From assembly GCF_007279655.1 (NCBI RefSeq), contig NZ_QKWN01000002.1, positions 124,001 to 188,000 of the forward strand: a stretch of DNA of 64,000 bases, in the 5' to 3' direction. Positions 8,902-17,975 of this stretch are shown one piece after another. The number at the start of each line of letters is the position of its first letter. The first letter of the stretch is position 1. The stretch is from Robertkochia solimangrovi. GTDB taxonomy: Bacteria > Bacteroidota > Bacteroidia > Flavobacteriales > Flavobacteriaceae. A program made the translations under genes and the position numbers. The notes beneath the pieces were generated by a model that was given only the letters and a program-made list of their open reading frames with translations, was not told where the DNA came from and ran no database searches.

Positions 8902-11900
8902 TTATTTTAATAGTGTCAGACTCAGGAGTCCGATAATGACATCATTAGCCACCGGGGTGATCGTTAAATGTTCAAGGGTTTTATCAGGATGTAAGGGGAG
9001 GTCTAACAAGGTTGCTGCTCCCCCTTCAATAGCGTATTCCGTATATCCTTTGATGTAGGTATATTCCTGATCGGTTTGCAGCTCACCGGATGCCATTCGA
9101 ATCCTTACAGGCTTCTCTGCACCAGTCGTGAACGCAAAATCATCAATATAATAATCCTGTTCAATGGGCCACCAGTTCTCCGGGTTCTTCAAATCCAATA
9201 CTTCGGTGGAGCCATCGGTATAGGTAACTTTAATGATGCCGTTAACCATTCTGGTCTGCATGGGGTTTGTCGTACCTGTCATTAACAAGTAGATATGGCT
9301 GGCATTTCCGGATAAGGGTATTTGCAGGGAATCCGGAAAATTATTCCATAAAGAGGTGAGTGCAACGTTTTTGTCTGATTGAGAATTAAAATGAAACGGA
9401 ATCTTTTCTACATAGAAAGTATCTTCATTTAAAGAAGCTTTTTTCTTTAAACCGGAAATATCGATCTTCGGTTGGATCAACGGATAACACCAATTCCCAA
9501 TACCTTGCAGCGGTAACTGTAAGGTGGGAGATTCAGGTCGTGGTGCGAGATATTCCTGGTTGAAAATGTCTTCTAGATTTAAATTTAAGTAGCTATCTAA
9601 ATGAATACTCTTAAATATTTGATTATCAGTATTATAATCCTCTCGTGTTTTAAAGGTATATAATTGATTTTCGTGTCCGTTTATTTCAACTTCAAGGAGG
9701 TTGTTTCCGAAGGAAAGAGCCTGATCGTCATTTAATTTGAGGACTGACCTTCCAGGCGGAAAATCATGTTTAAACCGATATTTATGATTTAATACTACTG
9801 TTGCCTCAAGCGGCTCCGTTACATTATTTAATACCTGAATCCTGTTTTTTTCATTATCTGTAGCCGTGGAGAGAATTTCCAGCATCGGGGATATTTCCAG
9901 GTCTATAGGTTGCCACCAGCTGAAATTTCCTTGACTGACTTTCAGGAAAAAGGTTTTATGTCCGTTTACATTACGAAGCTTCCCTTCAAATTTTGAATGG
10001 TTCAGTTGAAAGTGGGCTAATACCTGTTGTGGATCGAAAACTTCAAGAAAAGATGTGTTTTCAGAAGGCAATGTGAAGACAGCACCCGGAAATAATTTCA
10101 GGTTTTGATCGTTATGGTTGAATCGATCACCTTTCCACTTGATGTTTATAGTATATTCTCTTTCATGGGGTATTGATAAGACTAGTTTTGGTTTTCCTAC
10201 GGCATCCTTTTCAATTTTCCAGGAGGTTATATATTTTTCATTAACCTTTATGAATTCAACTTCTGTGCGTTCTGGATTCAATTCGAGATTCAAATTCAAA
10301 GCTGACAAGAAATTATTTTTGATATAAAAGGAAGTGAGTTTTTCTTTTTTTTCGTACTTCACCGTAATATCAGGAATTGTGATTGCAGCATGATCCCAGG
10401 ATGAAGGGAAGCCTGGACTGATCGTCAGTGTCTGTGTAATCGCATCTGGCGTAATTCCGAATAAACCTTCCACTAAACTTCTTGCAGCCATACCGATTGG
10501 ATCTGCAAAATCCCGATAAAGTTCACCTCTCATGGCATCGTAAAAGGAAAGTTGCTGAAAGCCACCGGGAGAAGCTCCTAAATACATACTTTCGATAAGA
10601 CTGCTTTCCCAAAGTTGAAATGCTTTTTCAGGACGGTTTCCCTGCCAGTAGGCAAGAGCCATATGCAGGTTCTCCGCAAGAGCAACATTGTTCACCGACC
10701 AGGTATAGGGTTGCCAATTGGAAGTCGAAACCAAAAAGAGATCATTTCTTTTTAATCCGGTTGCCTGAATCGGAATATGGGGGATTTCATTATCAACATA
10801 GCGCAAAAGCTGGTATGCCTGAAAGTCATTCGGCAGTCCTTCATCAAGAGCATGATAGATGGTCCAGATACCCGGAGCGTTATGTAAGTTTTGGTGATTT
10901 AGAAGGTCTTTATACTCTGCATAGATCCCTTGCTCAGGAATCCAGAGCTCCTTTTCGATAGCCTTTTTTATACGTGAAGCTTCATTGGAAAATGCTGCTG
11001 CTCCGGGTAATCCTAGTTGATCTCCGATCGCAGCCATCATCGAATTCGCTGAATAATTGTATGCAGATGCATAGGTAACCGAACCTCCGGAATATTGTAA
11101 GGCATCGCTTGCCCAAATGGTTGCATAGGCGTCGTATAAAGCATTGTCATCTGAGTCAAAGTTTCGTTTCTCCCAATTGATATGACGTTTTATGTAGGGC
11201 CACATTATTTTGATAAAGGTGGTGTCTCCCGTCCATTTATAATGCCGTAACATTTGATTGAAGAACACCGAGTTCATATCATAATGATGGGCCACGGAGT
11301 TGTTGTTGGGACGACGACTTATATACCCGGAACTGAACATGGAATTTCCTATTTTCTCTTCCTGACGGGCAAAATTTTTAGCAGGATCGGGAACTACCGG
11401 GCCTGTCACAGGTTGTAGTACCTGAGAATTGGCATAACTGGTAAAATGGGTTTCTGCTCGTTCATGCCATCCTAAAGGATCAGCAACATAGGCTCCTCTC
11501 CAGGCATTCAGATGCATACGCCACGCTACAGATCCATGAAGATACGCAGGGTCTTCCCAAATCGCGTCTGCAGCAAGGGCAAGTGTACCTCCCAGGGTGT
11601 TCAAATAGTCATCCGGTGTATCCAGGATAACCCGATCTGAGATCTTCTGAATCTGGCCAACGGACTTTTGAAATGCGAATGCTATTTCTTCCTGGGATTT
11701 ATAAGTAACGGAATCTGTGGTGAATGCCCAATACATAGTATTTTTTGTAGTCTTAACGCTTCCGGTGATCACCGGAACAGTATCTTTGGAAGTCTTAAAA
11801 GCTATGATTGGATCTGTGATAGCATTTGCAGAGCCAATATGCGTGCTTCCCTCTGGAAAAGTCCCATAGATTTTTCGATTATTCCCGGTTTGCTTTTTAT

Positions 11901-12525
11901 TAGATTCAGATCCGTAATGAACTGTAAAATAATTTTTTTGGATTTCAAATTCATTGTTGATACAATATTCCGGTTGCAGATAGAAGACTGATTCCGGATC
12001 TGCACCGATATCTCCATCCCTGTGGAATTTTTTTCCGGAGGCTCCTCCATAGGTCCAGTAGATCTTTTCCTTTCCTGAAAGTCCGTTGCCTTCCAATTTG
12101 ACCAACAACCCTTCCTTTTCCGCAGAAGCGATAACTGTAAGAGACAGCATACCCTTGCCGAGGAGACTATCCGAAATTTTATAGGTCATCATACCCGGGG
12201 TATAAAGTGTGGCTACAGAATCACATGCAGTGATCCATTTTGATCGGTCGGCTATGGCTATTCCAAATTTTAAATTACCACCCATACCCGGCATATACAT
12301 AGCAAATTCCGGGAGGTCTCCGGCTTCCACGCGAAAGCCGGTATTTGTACCATACAGGGCACGATTAAATTTACGAGTGCCTTTAATCAGCTTAAAGCTT
12401 TTGCCTTGCGGAGCATAATGAAGCTCACGGATCGTATCATGCCATACGCTTTTTGATTGTCCTTTCACTGTAAAAGTGGTCAGGAAAAATGCGCTGAGAG
12501 TGATGATTGTAACGATCCTTTTCAA
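8902..12525 (-). CDS. DUF4450-like giant secreted glycosidase candidate
   Basis: A 1,207-aa protein with a signal peptide (residues 1–22, ending VKGQ). The N-terminal segment (RALYGTNTGFRVEAGDLPEF, then MYMPGMGGNLKFG) matches my recollection of the DUF4450 domain of Bacteroidota. Residues about 330–700 form a Trp-rich helical region (HLNAWRGAYVADPLGWHERA, WPYIKRHINWEKRNFDSDDN, NYSANSMMAAIGDQLG, SVNNVALAENLHMALAYWQG) typical of an (α/α)6 glycosidase barrel. The C-terminal 450 residues are β-rich accessory domains. It follows the permease gene by 70 nt within the rhamnose operon and probably acts on a rhamnose-containing oligosaccharide. Substrate and catalytic residues are unknown to me; the DUF4450 name is from memory and unchecked. 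Confidence 0.72.
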   Translation of the reverse strand: MKRIVTIITLSAFFLTTFTVKGQSKSVWHDTIRELHYAPQGKSFKLIKGTRKFNRALYGTNTGFRVEAGDLPEFAMYMPGMGGNLKFGIAIADRSKWITACDSVATLYTPGMMTYKISDSLLGKGMLSLTVIASAEKEGLLVKLEGNGLSGKEKIYWTYGGASGKKFHRDGDIGADPESVFYLQPEYCINNEFEIQKNYFTVHYGSESNKKQTGNNRKIYGTFPEGSTHIGSANAITDPIIAFKTSKDTVPVITGSVKTTKNTMYWAFTTDSVTYKSQEEIAFAFQKSVGQIQKISDRVILDTPDDYLNTLGGTLALAADAIWEDPAYLHGSVAWRMHLNAWRGAYVADPLGWHERAETHFTSYANSQVLQPVTGPVVPDPAKNFARQEEKIGNSMFSSGYISRRPNNNSVAHHYDMNSVFFNQMLRHYKWTGDTTFIKIMWPYIKRHINWEKRNFDSDDNALYDAYATIWASDALQYSGGSVTYASAYNYSANSMMAAIGDQLGLPGAAAFSNEASRIKKAIEKELWIPEQGIYAEYKDLLNHQNLHNAPGIWTIYHALDEGLPNDFQAYQLLRYVDNEIPHIPIQATGLKRNDLFLVSTSNWQPYTWSVNNVALAENLHMALAYWQGNRPEKAFQLWESSLIESMYLGASPGGFQQLSFYDAMRGELYRDFADPIGMAARSLVEGLFGITPDAITQTLTISPGFPSSWDHAAITIPDITVKYEKKEKLTSFYIKNNFLSALNLNLELNPERTEVEFIKVNEKYITSWKIEKDAVGKPKLVLSIPHEREYTINIKWKGDRFNHNDQNLKLFPGAVFTLPSENTSFLEVFDPQQVLAHFQLNHSKFEGKLRNVNGHKTFFLKVSQGNFSWWQPIDLEISPMLEILSTATDNEKNRIQVLNNVTEPLEATVVLNHKYRFKHDFPPGRSVLKLNDDQALSFGNNLLEVEINGHENQLYTFKTREDYNTDNQIFKSIHLDSYLNLNLEDIFNQEYLAPRPESPTLQLPLQGIGNWCYPLIQPKIDISGLKKKASLNEDTFYVEKIPFHFNSQSDKNVALTSLWNNFPDSLQIPLSGNASHIYLLMTGTTNPMQTRMVNGIIKVTYTDGSTEVLDLKNPENWWPIEQDYYIDDFAFTTGAEKPVRIRMASGELQTDQEYTYIKGYTEYAIEGGAATLLDLPLHPDKTLEHLTITPVANDVIIGLLSLTLLK

Positions 12526-12595
12526 AATGCGTGCTTAAGAATTGTAGTGTGTTTAATTATTGCATCCGTTAGAAGCTTTATTTGATTTTTAATAT

Positions 12596-14020
12596 TCAGG
12601 GATTAACCGAGATCAGTTTGCGTTGATAATAGCGGCTAAAGATGAGGTAAAGTGCCCCACAACATAGCCAGGTGGGCAAGGTGACGAACGAGAGAAAAAT
12701 ATCAAATTTAACAGAGATGAAATAGAATATTCCGAAACTCAAAGCCCAGGCACCTAATACTGCGAAATTGAAACTGAGCTGTGCCTTGTCTGCGTAGAAC
12801 GGATGGATTCCGGTCTTTTCGGCAAAATAATGATCGAATACGATAATTGCACCGATAGGAGAGAGGATGAATCCGTATAAGGCCACAAAATCTAAGAGTT
12901 TCATAGCAAATGCAGGGAATAAACCTGCGATAGTAGCCACCGTTCCGGCTAGGATAGTAACCCAGAAAGTTGAAGCCTTCGGAATAATTGCCTGAAATGC
13001 AAGTCCGGCTCTGTAAATAGTGGGATTAGCCGTTGTCCATCCGGCAAGGATCACCGCGATGATTCCAAAGACACCGATAGCATTATAGGCCAGTGGTCCG
13101 GGCGCAACGGTAGGTGCTTCTCCATTTGCCAGAAATTGCATGGCTTCCGGAGATTTCAAGTATACTGCGTAAAGCAATGCTGCAGCTATCCATGCCATAA
13201 AATGTCCCACATACATTCCGGCTGCAGAAGTCCATCCGATGGAAGCTTTCTTTGCAAATCGGAATACAGAGAGGTCAGACATACCAACATGCATGGCAGC
13301 ATTTGCAAACCAGGACCAGATAACCACATGCCAGAAGGTAAATTTTATCTGTCCGGGAAAGGGATCTGATCCTTCCCCCAGGATATTCCAGAAATCCGTA
13401 AAACTATGTACATCGAGTTGTTGTAAGGAAACGATTCCACAAACGAGAAATGCCAGTACGATCACGGGTGAAACCCAGTTTGCAACCTTTGATACGGTAT
13501 CATAACCCTTAGCTGCAACGATTGAGATGATCGCCCCAATAATAAGTACGATAATGATCCAGGTTAATCCATTTGGCATGGTATCGGTAAGTTTCGGCAT
13601 TTCCATATCAAAGGGTATACCTACAGCAGTTGCTGAAACGGTGATCATCGAACCCGCAAGGAAACAGAATAACACACCATTAGCGAGATTATAAACGGTC
13701 ACCAGTTTTTTACCACAGATCTTTTCCAGTTGGTAATACAAGGTTAAACGATATTTAACCGCGATCTCTGCCGTCAGGAATCTCCAGCTTAAGACTGCAA
13801 GAATGTTTCCAAGGAGGAGTCCGATTATGAGGTCGAAAGCACTCACTCCAGCCGTCAGAAATAAAGGGCCGATCACAAATTCTGTTCCTGCAGCATGTTC
13901 TCCGGCATACATACCCAGAAAGCTTTTCCATCCTTTAAGGTTGGAAGAGGGTACAGGTTCGCGTTCGAATTCTCCACCTGCGATGTGTTCTATATCTTCG
14001 TCAATGTTATATTGTGTCAT
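12596..14020 (-). CDS. NCS1-type (cytosine-permease-like) transporter in rhamnose operon
   Basis: A 474-aa integral membrane protein with about 12 hydrophobic helices. The N-terminal region before helix 1 and the first helix pair (FLGMYAGEHAAGTEFVIGPL, then LLLGNILAVLSWRFLTAEIA) resemble the nucleobase:cation symporter-1 fold. The helix motif AGWTTANPTIYRAGLAFQAI resembles the NCS1 signature around TM8. NCS1 members usually carry cytosine, uracil, allantoin or thiamine. Here the gene lies 28 nt after lldD and inside the rhamnose operon, and no FucP- or RhaT-like permease is seen in the locus. Transport of L-rhamnose or a related product is therefore inferred from context. There is no purine or pyrimidine gene nearby. 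Confidence 0.8.
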   Translation of the reverse strand: MTQYNIDEDIEHIAGGEFEREPVPSSNLKGWKSFLGMYAGEHAAGTEFVIGPLFLTAGVSAFDLIIGLLLGNILAVLSWRFLTAEIAVKYRLTLYYQLEKICGKKLVTVYNLANGVLFCFLAGSMITVSATAVGIPFDMEMPKLTDTMPNGLTWIIIVLIIGAIISIVAAKGYDTVSKVANWVSPVIVLAFLVCGIVSLQQLDVHSFTDFWNILGEGSDPFPGQIKFTFWHVVIWSWFANAAMHVGMSDLSVFRFAKKASIGWTSAAGMYVGHFMAWIAAALLYAVYLKSPEAMQFLANGEAPTVAPGPLAYNAIGVFGIIAVILAGWTTANPTIYRAGLAFQAIIPKASTFWVTILAGTVATIAGLFPAFAMKLLDFVALYGFILSPIGAIIVFDHYFAEKTGIHPFYADKAQLSFNFAVLGAWALSFGIFYFISVKFDIFLSFVTLPTWLCCGALYLIFSRYYQRKLISVNP

Positions 14021-14048
14021 AAGTCGTTCAGGGTGTTTAAAGTCTTGT

Positions 14049-15194
14049 TTATATCAAATGGGCCGGAAGATCTTCGGGCGATTCGCAGCACAGCTGGTCT
14101 AATACTTGTTTCAATTGCACCTTAAGCATGGAAATGGTATGGTCACCGCCCTGATTACCCATGGCAGCTACCCCGTACATAAAGGATCTTCCCATAAAGG
14201 TGAATTTGGCGCCTTTGGCTAATGCTCTTGCTATATCGGGACCGGAGCGTAAACCACTGTCCATCATTATTTCGAGTTGATTCTTATATTTTTCAGCGAT
14301 AGTGCTTAAAGAGGCGATGGAGGACTCTCCGGCATCCAACTGCCTGCCACCATGGTTCGATACGATAATACCGTCGAAACCGAGTTCTACAGCCATAGCG
14401 GCATCAGCTTCTGAGGCTACCCCTTTTAATACTAGTTTTCCTTTCCACTGATCCCGTATCGGTTTTATTCTTTCAGCATTCAATCGCCCGGAGAACGTCT
14501 GATCCATAAATTTACCAAGTTGCTGCAGGTCGAGACCTTCAGGCATATAGGGTACGAGATTCTCAAAGTTAGGTTGGCCGTGTTTCAGGGTTTCTATTGC
14601 CCATCCGGGCTTTCCAAGAATCTGAAGAATATTTCGTAGGGTCATTTTTGGTGGTAGCGCTAATCCGTTTCGGAAATCTCTGGGACGGTAGCCGAAAGTG
14701 GGTACATCACAAAGCAATACCAGTACAGGACAACCTGCTATGGCTGCGCGATTGATAATATCCTTTCGTATATGATCTTCTGACGGATTATATAGCTGAA
14801 ACCAGGCATTTCCTTCGGTAAGTTCACTTATGCGCTCAATATTACTTGTGGTTACGGTACTCAGAATGAATGGAATATTATGTTTAAATGCTGCCTTCGC
14901 CAGTATTTCCGGAGAATTGGGCCACATAAGTCCTTGAAGTCCAACCGGGGCGATACCAAAGGGAGCATCATAGGTCTTTCCGAATAGCGATACCTGAGTG
15001 GTTGAATCCTTATAGTTTTTCAGGTAACGCGGCTCCAATTGAATTTCTCTGATATCGGCGGTATTGCGGTAAAGATTGACATCTTCATTACATCCTCCGT
15101 CAAGGTATTCAAAGGCGAAGCGTGGTATTCTGGACTTGGCCCGAATACGCAGGTCATCGACAGAGGGATATTTATAATTGAATTGTAAAGCCAT
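14049..15194 (-). CDS. lldD: FMN-dependent L-lactate dehydrogenase / α-hydroxy-acid oxidase
   Basis: A 381-aa cytoplasmic or membrane-peripheral flavoenzyme of the α-hydroxy-acid oxidase family. The start region FAFEYLDGGCNED, the FMN-binding PFGIAPVGLQGL, the ISTVTTSNIE-type loop and the signature SNHGGRQLD with catalytic His281 are all present. The phosphate-binding segment MDSGLRSGPDIARALAKGA also fits. The reaction is oxidation of L-lactate to pyruvate. It lies 6 nt after the kinase gene, which makes sense because rhamnose breakdown by RhaEW yields L-lactate. Length matches the family (about 380 aa). Another 2-hydroxy acid could be the substrate, but the rhamnose context favours lactate. 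Confidence 0.88.
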   Translation of the reverse strand: MALQFNYKYPSVDDLRIRAKSRIPRFAFEYLDGGCNEDVNLYRNTADIREIQLEPRYLKNYKDSTTQVSLFGKTYDAPFGIAPVGLQGLMWPNSPEILAKAAFKHNIPFILSTVTTSNIERISELTEGNAWFQLYNPSEDHIRKDIINRAAIAGCPVLVLLCDVPTFGYRPRDFRNGLALPPKMTLRNILQILGKPGWAIETLKHGQPNFENLVPYMPEGLDLQQLGKFMDQTFSGRLNAERIKPIRDQWKGKLVLKGVASEADAAMAVELGFDGIIVSNHGGRQLDAGESSIASLSTIAEKYKNQLEIMMDSGLRSGPDIARALAKGAKFTFMGRSFMYGVAAMGNQGGDHTISMLKVQLKQVLDQLCCESPEDLPAHLI

Positions 15195-15200
15195 AGGTCA

Positions 15201-16574
15201 TCATTTAATGATAAGCGGTACATGTTTTTTTAATGCATAATTCTCTTTGAGAAATTTCGAATTCAGTTCCGTATCGGAAATACAGATGGCGGCACCCAGT
15301 GCCGAGCCAAGTGAAGCATCTGTAGTGCGAAGCTCCATATCTCTTAAATAGTGGGTAAGCAGATTGATATATACGTCGTTCTTTGTGAATCCGCCATCGA
15401 CATAAAGATTCTTAAAATGCATTCCTCCGCTGGCAATCGTAATACTCTTAACCTGAAGCAGCACCAGTTCGATCATCAGTTGATGGTAAGCTTCCTCATA
15501 GGTGGGAAAATTTATAGTGTGGTACGGCATTTCCGTTTGATTCTCCAGATATTCCCACCGGAACATCGGTTTAAGATCTTTACTCAACCTGTGAAATAAA
15601 TTTTCGTCGAAGAGAATCTGACGGTGATAATCTTCAGAAACATGGTATAATTGATCGAGTTTCCTGACTTGTAGTTGATATTCATTGCCTAGAAATAATC
15701 GTGAAGCTTTTACTGCTTTTCCATTGATTCGCATATAAAAGATACAATTACTTTTGATATCCTCCTCAGATAGGGGCGTAGTTGCAAATGGATTCAGAGA
15801 AATGCTCCATGTTCCCGTTGATACCAGAATAAAGGGTTCCTTTAAACTCCGTACATAGGGAAGTAAGGCAGAAGAACTGTCATGTATACCCACACCGATC
15901 TTGATCCTTTTTCCATTGTAGTTCATATTGATACTGGTTTCCGTAGAAACTATCGGGGGTAAAATCGTATGTAAGCCTTCCTGATAGACCCAGGAGTGGT
16001 AATCTTTTTTTTCATAATCCCATAGGGAGGTATGACATCCGATACTGGTGTATTCGCTGAGGGGTATACCTGTAAAGATAAAACTGAGATATTGTGGTAA
16101 ATGCAGTGAATAGCGTATCCTTTTAAAGACATCAGGTTGTGCGTATTTGAGCCAGAATAATTGTATTCCGGAATTGAGCATACCTTCATTTGATGAACCG
16201 GTACGTGCGCAAAAATCATCAACCGGACCATATTTTTCAAAGAACTTTTCAATTACCCATTTTGGAATTGGTTTCGTGTAATTATAAATGGGAGTAATTG
16301 CTTCTCCATTCTCATCCAGATGAACAAAACTGGCTCCGTAAGATGAAAAATTTATAGCTTTAATTTCATATTCTTTGGCTTCCAGGATTTCGTGAAACAG
16401 GTCCTTTAGCCATTGCTGAAGATTATCCAAATCCTCAGTGGGGTGGCCGTCTTCATCGACAATAGGATCGAATTTTGTATATTCTCTGTATACTTCCTGA
16501 AAATTACTGTCGAACAGAAAGAATTTTTTATTGGTTTTACCGATATCGAAAACTGCAGTAACTTCCTTTCTCAT
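15201..16574 (-). CDS. rhaB: FGGY-family carbohydrate kinase, probable L-rhamnulokinase
   Basis: A 457-aa FGGY kinase. The first phosphate loop AVFDIGKTNKKFFLFD, a substrate-site segment with RTGSSNEGMLNSGIQLFWLKY, the ATPase-fold segment FILVSTGTWSISLNPF and a C-terminal IASGGMHFKNLYVDGGFTKND are visible. It would phosphorylate L-rhamnulose to L-rhamnulose-1-phosphate in the cytoplasm. It starts 9 nt after rhaI and is followed 6 nt later by lldD, so it is co-transcribed. The sequence is not a close match to the enterobacterial RhaB pattern, and FGGY specificity (rhamnulose against fuculose or xylulose) is hard to read. The isomerase and aldolase neighbours decide the call. Confidence 0.85.
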   Translation of the reverse strand: MRKEVTAVFDIGKTNKKFFLFDSNFQEVYREYTKFDPIVDEDGHPTEDLDNLQQWLKDLFHEILEAKEYEIKAINFSSYGASFVHLDENGEAITPIYNYTKPIPKWVIEKFFEKYGPVDDFCARTGSSNEGMLNSGIQLFWLKYAQPDVFKRIRYSLHLPQYLSFIFTGIPLSEYTSIGCHTSLWDYEKKDYHSWVYQEGLHTILPPIVSTETSINMNYNGKRIKIGVGIHDSSSALLPYVRSLKEPFILVSTGTWSISLNPFATTPLSEEDIKSNCIFYMRINGKAVKASRLFLGNEYQLQVRKLDQLYHVSEDYHRQILFDENLFHRLSKDLKPMFRWEYLENQTEMPYHTINFPTYEEAYHQLMIELVLLQVKSITIASGGMHFKNLYVDGGFTKNDVYINLLTHYLRDMELRTTDASLGSALGAAICISDTELNSKFLKENYALKKHVPLIIK

Positions 16575-16583
16575 GCTTGTATC

Positions 16584-17864
16584 TTATAAGCCCGTAGCTA
16601 CTGTGTTTCTTCCTCTTTCACCGATGAGCTGTTCTCTGATCTTAAGTTCACGATAAGCAAATAACGGATTTAAAGCCCCGCCCATTCTACTTCTGGCTTC
16701 TTTTACCAAAGGCCTGACATCAGTGTTATAGGCATCCTGAAGAATTTCCTGGCATTTGACCACATCGTGGGCAAGTTGCGCTTCACGAAGCAAATGCTGA
16801 TCGATCAGTAGCGCCTTGGCATAGGTACTGATAATGGCTTCCAGAGATTGTATCAGGTCTTCAAGCGGATCTTTAAGATTATGGCTGGCATCGATCATCC
16901 AGGACAATTCCGGATTTTGAGGATTATGCTCCATTCCATAGACCAGTTCATTGAAAATCAGGAACAATGCATACGGTTTGATGGAGCCAACGGTAAGATC
17001 GTCATCTCCGTATTTGCTGTCATTAAAATGAAAGCCACCGAGTTTGCCTTTCCACATTAAAGTTGATACGATCTGTTCGATATTGGTGTTAGGCAAATGA
17101 TGTCCGAGATCAACCAGTGTATAGGCCTTTTCACCACAGGCATTAGCCAGCATGAATGAGGTGCCCCAGTCCTGAATCACAGTACTATAGAATGAGGGTT
17201 CATAGGGTTTGTATTCAATGAACATCTTCCAATCATCGGGTAAAACACTGTATATGGATTTAAGACTATCCTCTGTATGCTGCAGTGAACGCTGGAAATT
17301 GGATTGCCCTGGAAACGAAGCTCCGTCTGCTAACCAGACGGTGATACTCTTAGAACCCAGTTGTTCTCCGATGCTGATCACTTCTTTATTGTGCGCAATT
17401 GCCTGCTCACGAACCTCTTTGTCTGAATTACAAAGGGATCCATATTTATAGGTATGATTAGCTCCGGGCTGATCCTGAAAAGTGTTTGAATTTACAGCAT
17501 CAAATTTGATATCAAGACTAGCGGCCAATTCACGGATCGCTTTATAATCTTCCGGTATATCCCAGGGAATATGAAGTGAAACTGCACCGGCACTTTTGGT
17601 AAGACCATGAATAAGCCCTACATCTTCGATCTTTTCCGTTAAGGATGAGGGTTCTCCAAAGAATGAGAAACGTCCGAAACGCGTTCCCCCGGCACCCAGG
17701 GCCCAACTCGGAATCGCAACCTGAAAATCGGATAGCTTTTTGATAATTTCATTCGAATCGACCCCTTTTTTGTTCAGGGCAGATGCCAGGAAATTATACT
17801 GATCCTGATGGGTATCTCTATCGATTGCGTTAATTTGTTGTAGTTTTTCAGTAGTGATCTTCAT
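16584..17864 (-). CDS. rhaI: L-rhamnose isomerase, RhaI (Pseudomonas-type) family
   Basis: A 426-aa TIM-barrel sugar isomerase. Its metal and substrate segments resemble the Pseudomonas stutzeri-type L-rhamnose isomerase rather than enterobacterial RhaA: WALGAGGTRFGRF, SLHIPWD, TVWLADGASFPGQSNF, MFIEYKPYEPSFYSTVIQDW, LVDLGHHLPNTNIEQ and GGFHFNDSKYGDDDL. It converts L-rhamnose to L-rhamnulose in the cytoplasm with divalent metal. It lies 111 nt downstream of rhaEW with a strong hairpin in the gap, and 9 nt upstream of the kinase gene. Length is normal for the family (about 420–430 aa). Confidence 0.92.
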   Translation of the reverse strand: MKITTEKLQQINAIDRDTHQDQYNFLASALNKKGVDSNEIIKKLSDFQVAIPSWALGAGGTRFGRFSFFGEPSSLTEKIEDVGLIHGLTKSAGAVSLHIPWDIPEDYKAIRELAASLDIKFDAVNSNTFQDQPGANHTYKYGSLCNSDKEVREQAIAHNKEVISIGEQLGSKSITVWLADGASFPGQSNFQRSLQHTEDSLKSIYSVLPDDWKMFIEYKPYEPSFYSTVIQDWGTSFMLANACGEKAYTLVDLGHHLPNTNIEQIVSTLMWKGKLGGFHFNDSKYGDDDLTVGSIKPYALFLIFNELVYGMEHNPQNPELSWMIDASHNLKDPLEDLIQSLEAIISTYAKALLIDQHLLREAQLAHDVVKCQEILQDAYNTDVRPLVKEARSRMGGALNPLFAYRELKIREQLIGERGRNTVATGL

Positions 17865-17914
17865 AGTTATTTTTTGGTTGGTAAAGGCGAGAGGTGGTCA
17901 AATATACTTAAAAC

Positions 17915-17950
17915 AAATCTCCATAGGTTGAGACAACCTATGGAAGATTT
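17915..17950 (-). promoter_or_regulatory. Strong hairpin between rhaEW and rhaI
   Basis: A perfect 10-bp inverted repeat, CCATAGGTTG at 17921–17930 and CAACCTATGG at 17934–17943 with a 3-nt loop. Outer arms AAATCT/AGATTT (17915–17920 and 17945–17950) extend it with one bulged base at 17944. On the minus strand it follows the rhaEW stop and is followed by a short U-rich run. It could be a leaky terminator, an RNA-processing or stability hairpin that sets rhaEW:rhaI ratios, or an operator palindrome. No promoter element was found after it. Confidence 0.6.
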
Positions 17951-17975
17951 AACTTAACTACCTAACAACATTACA

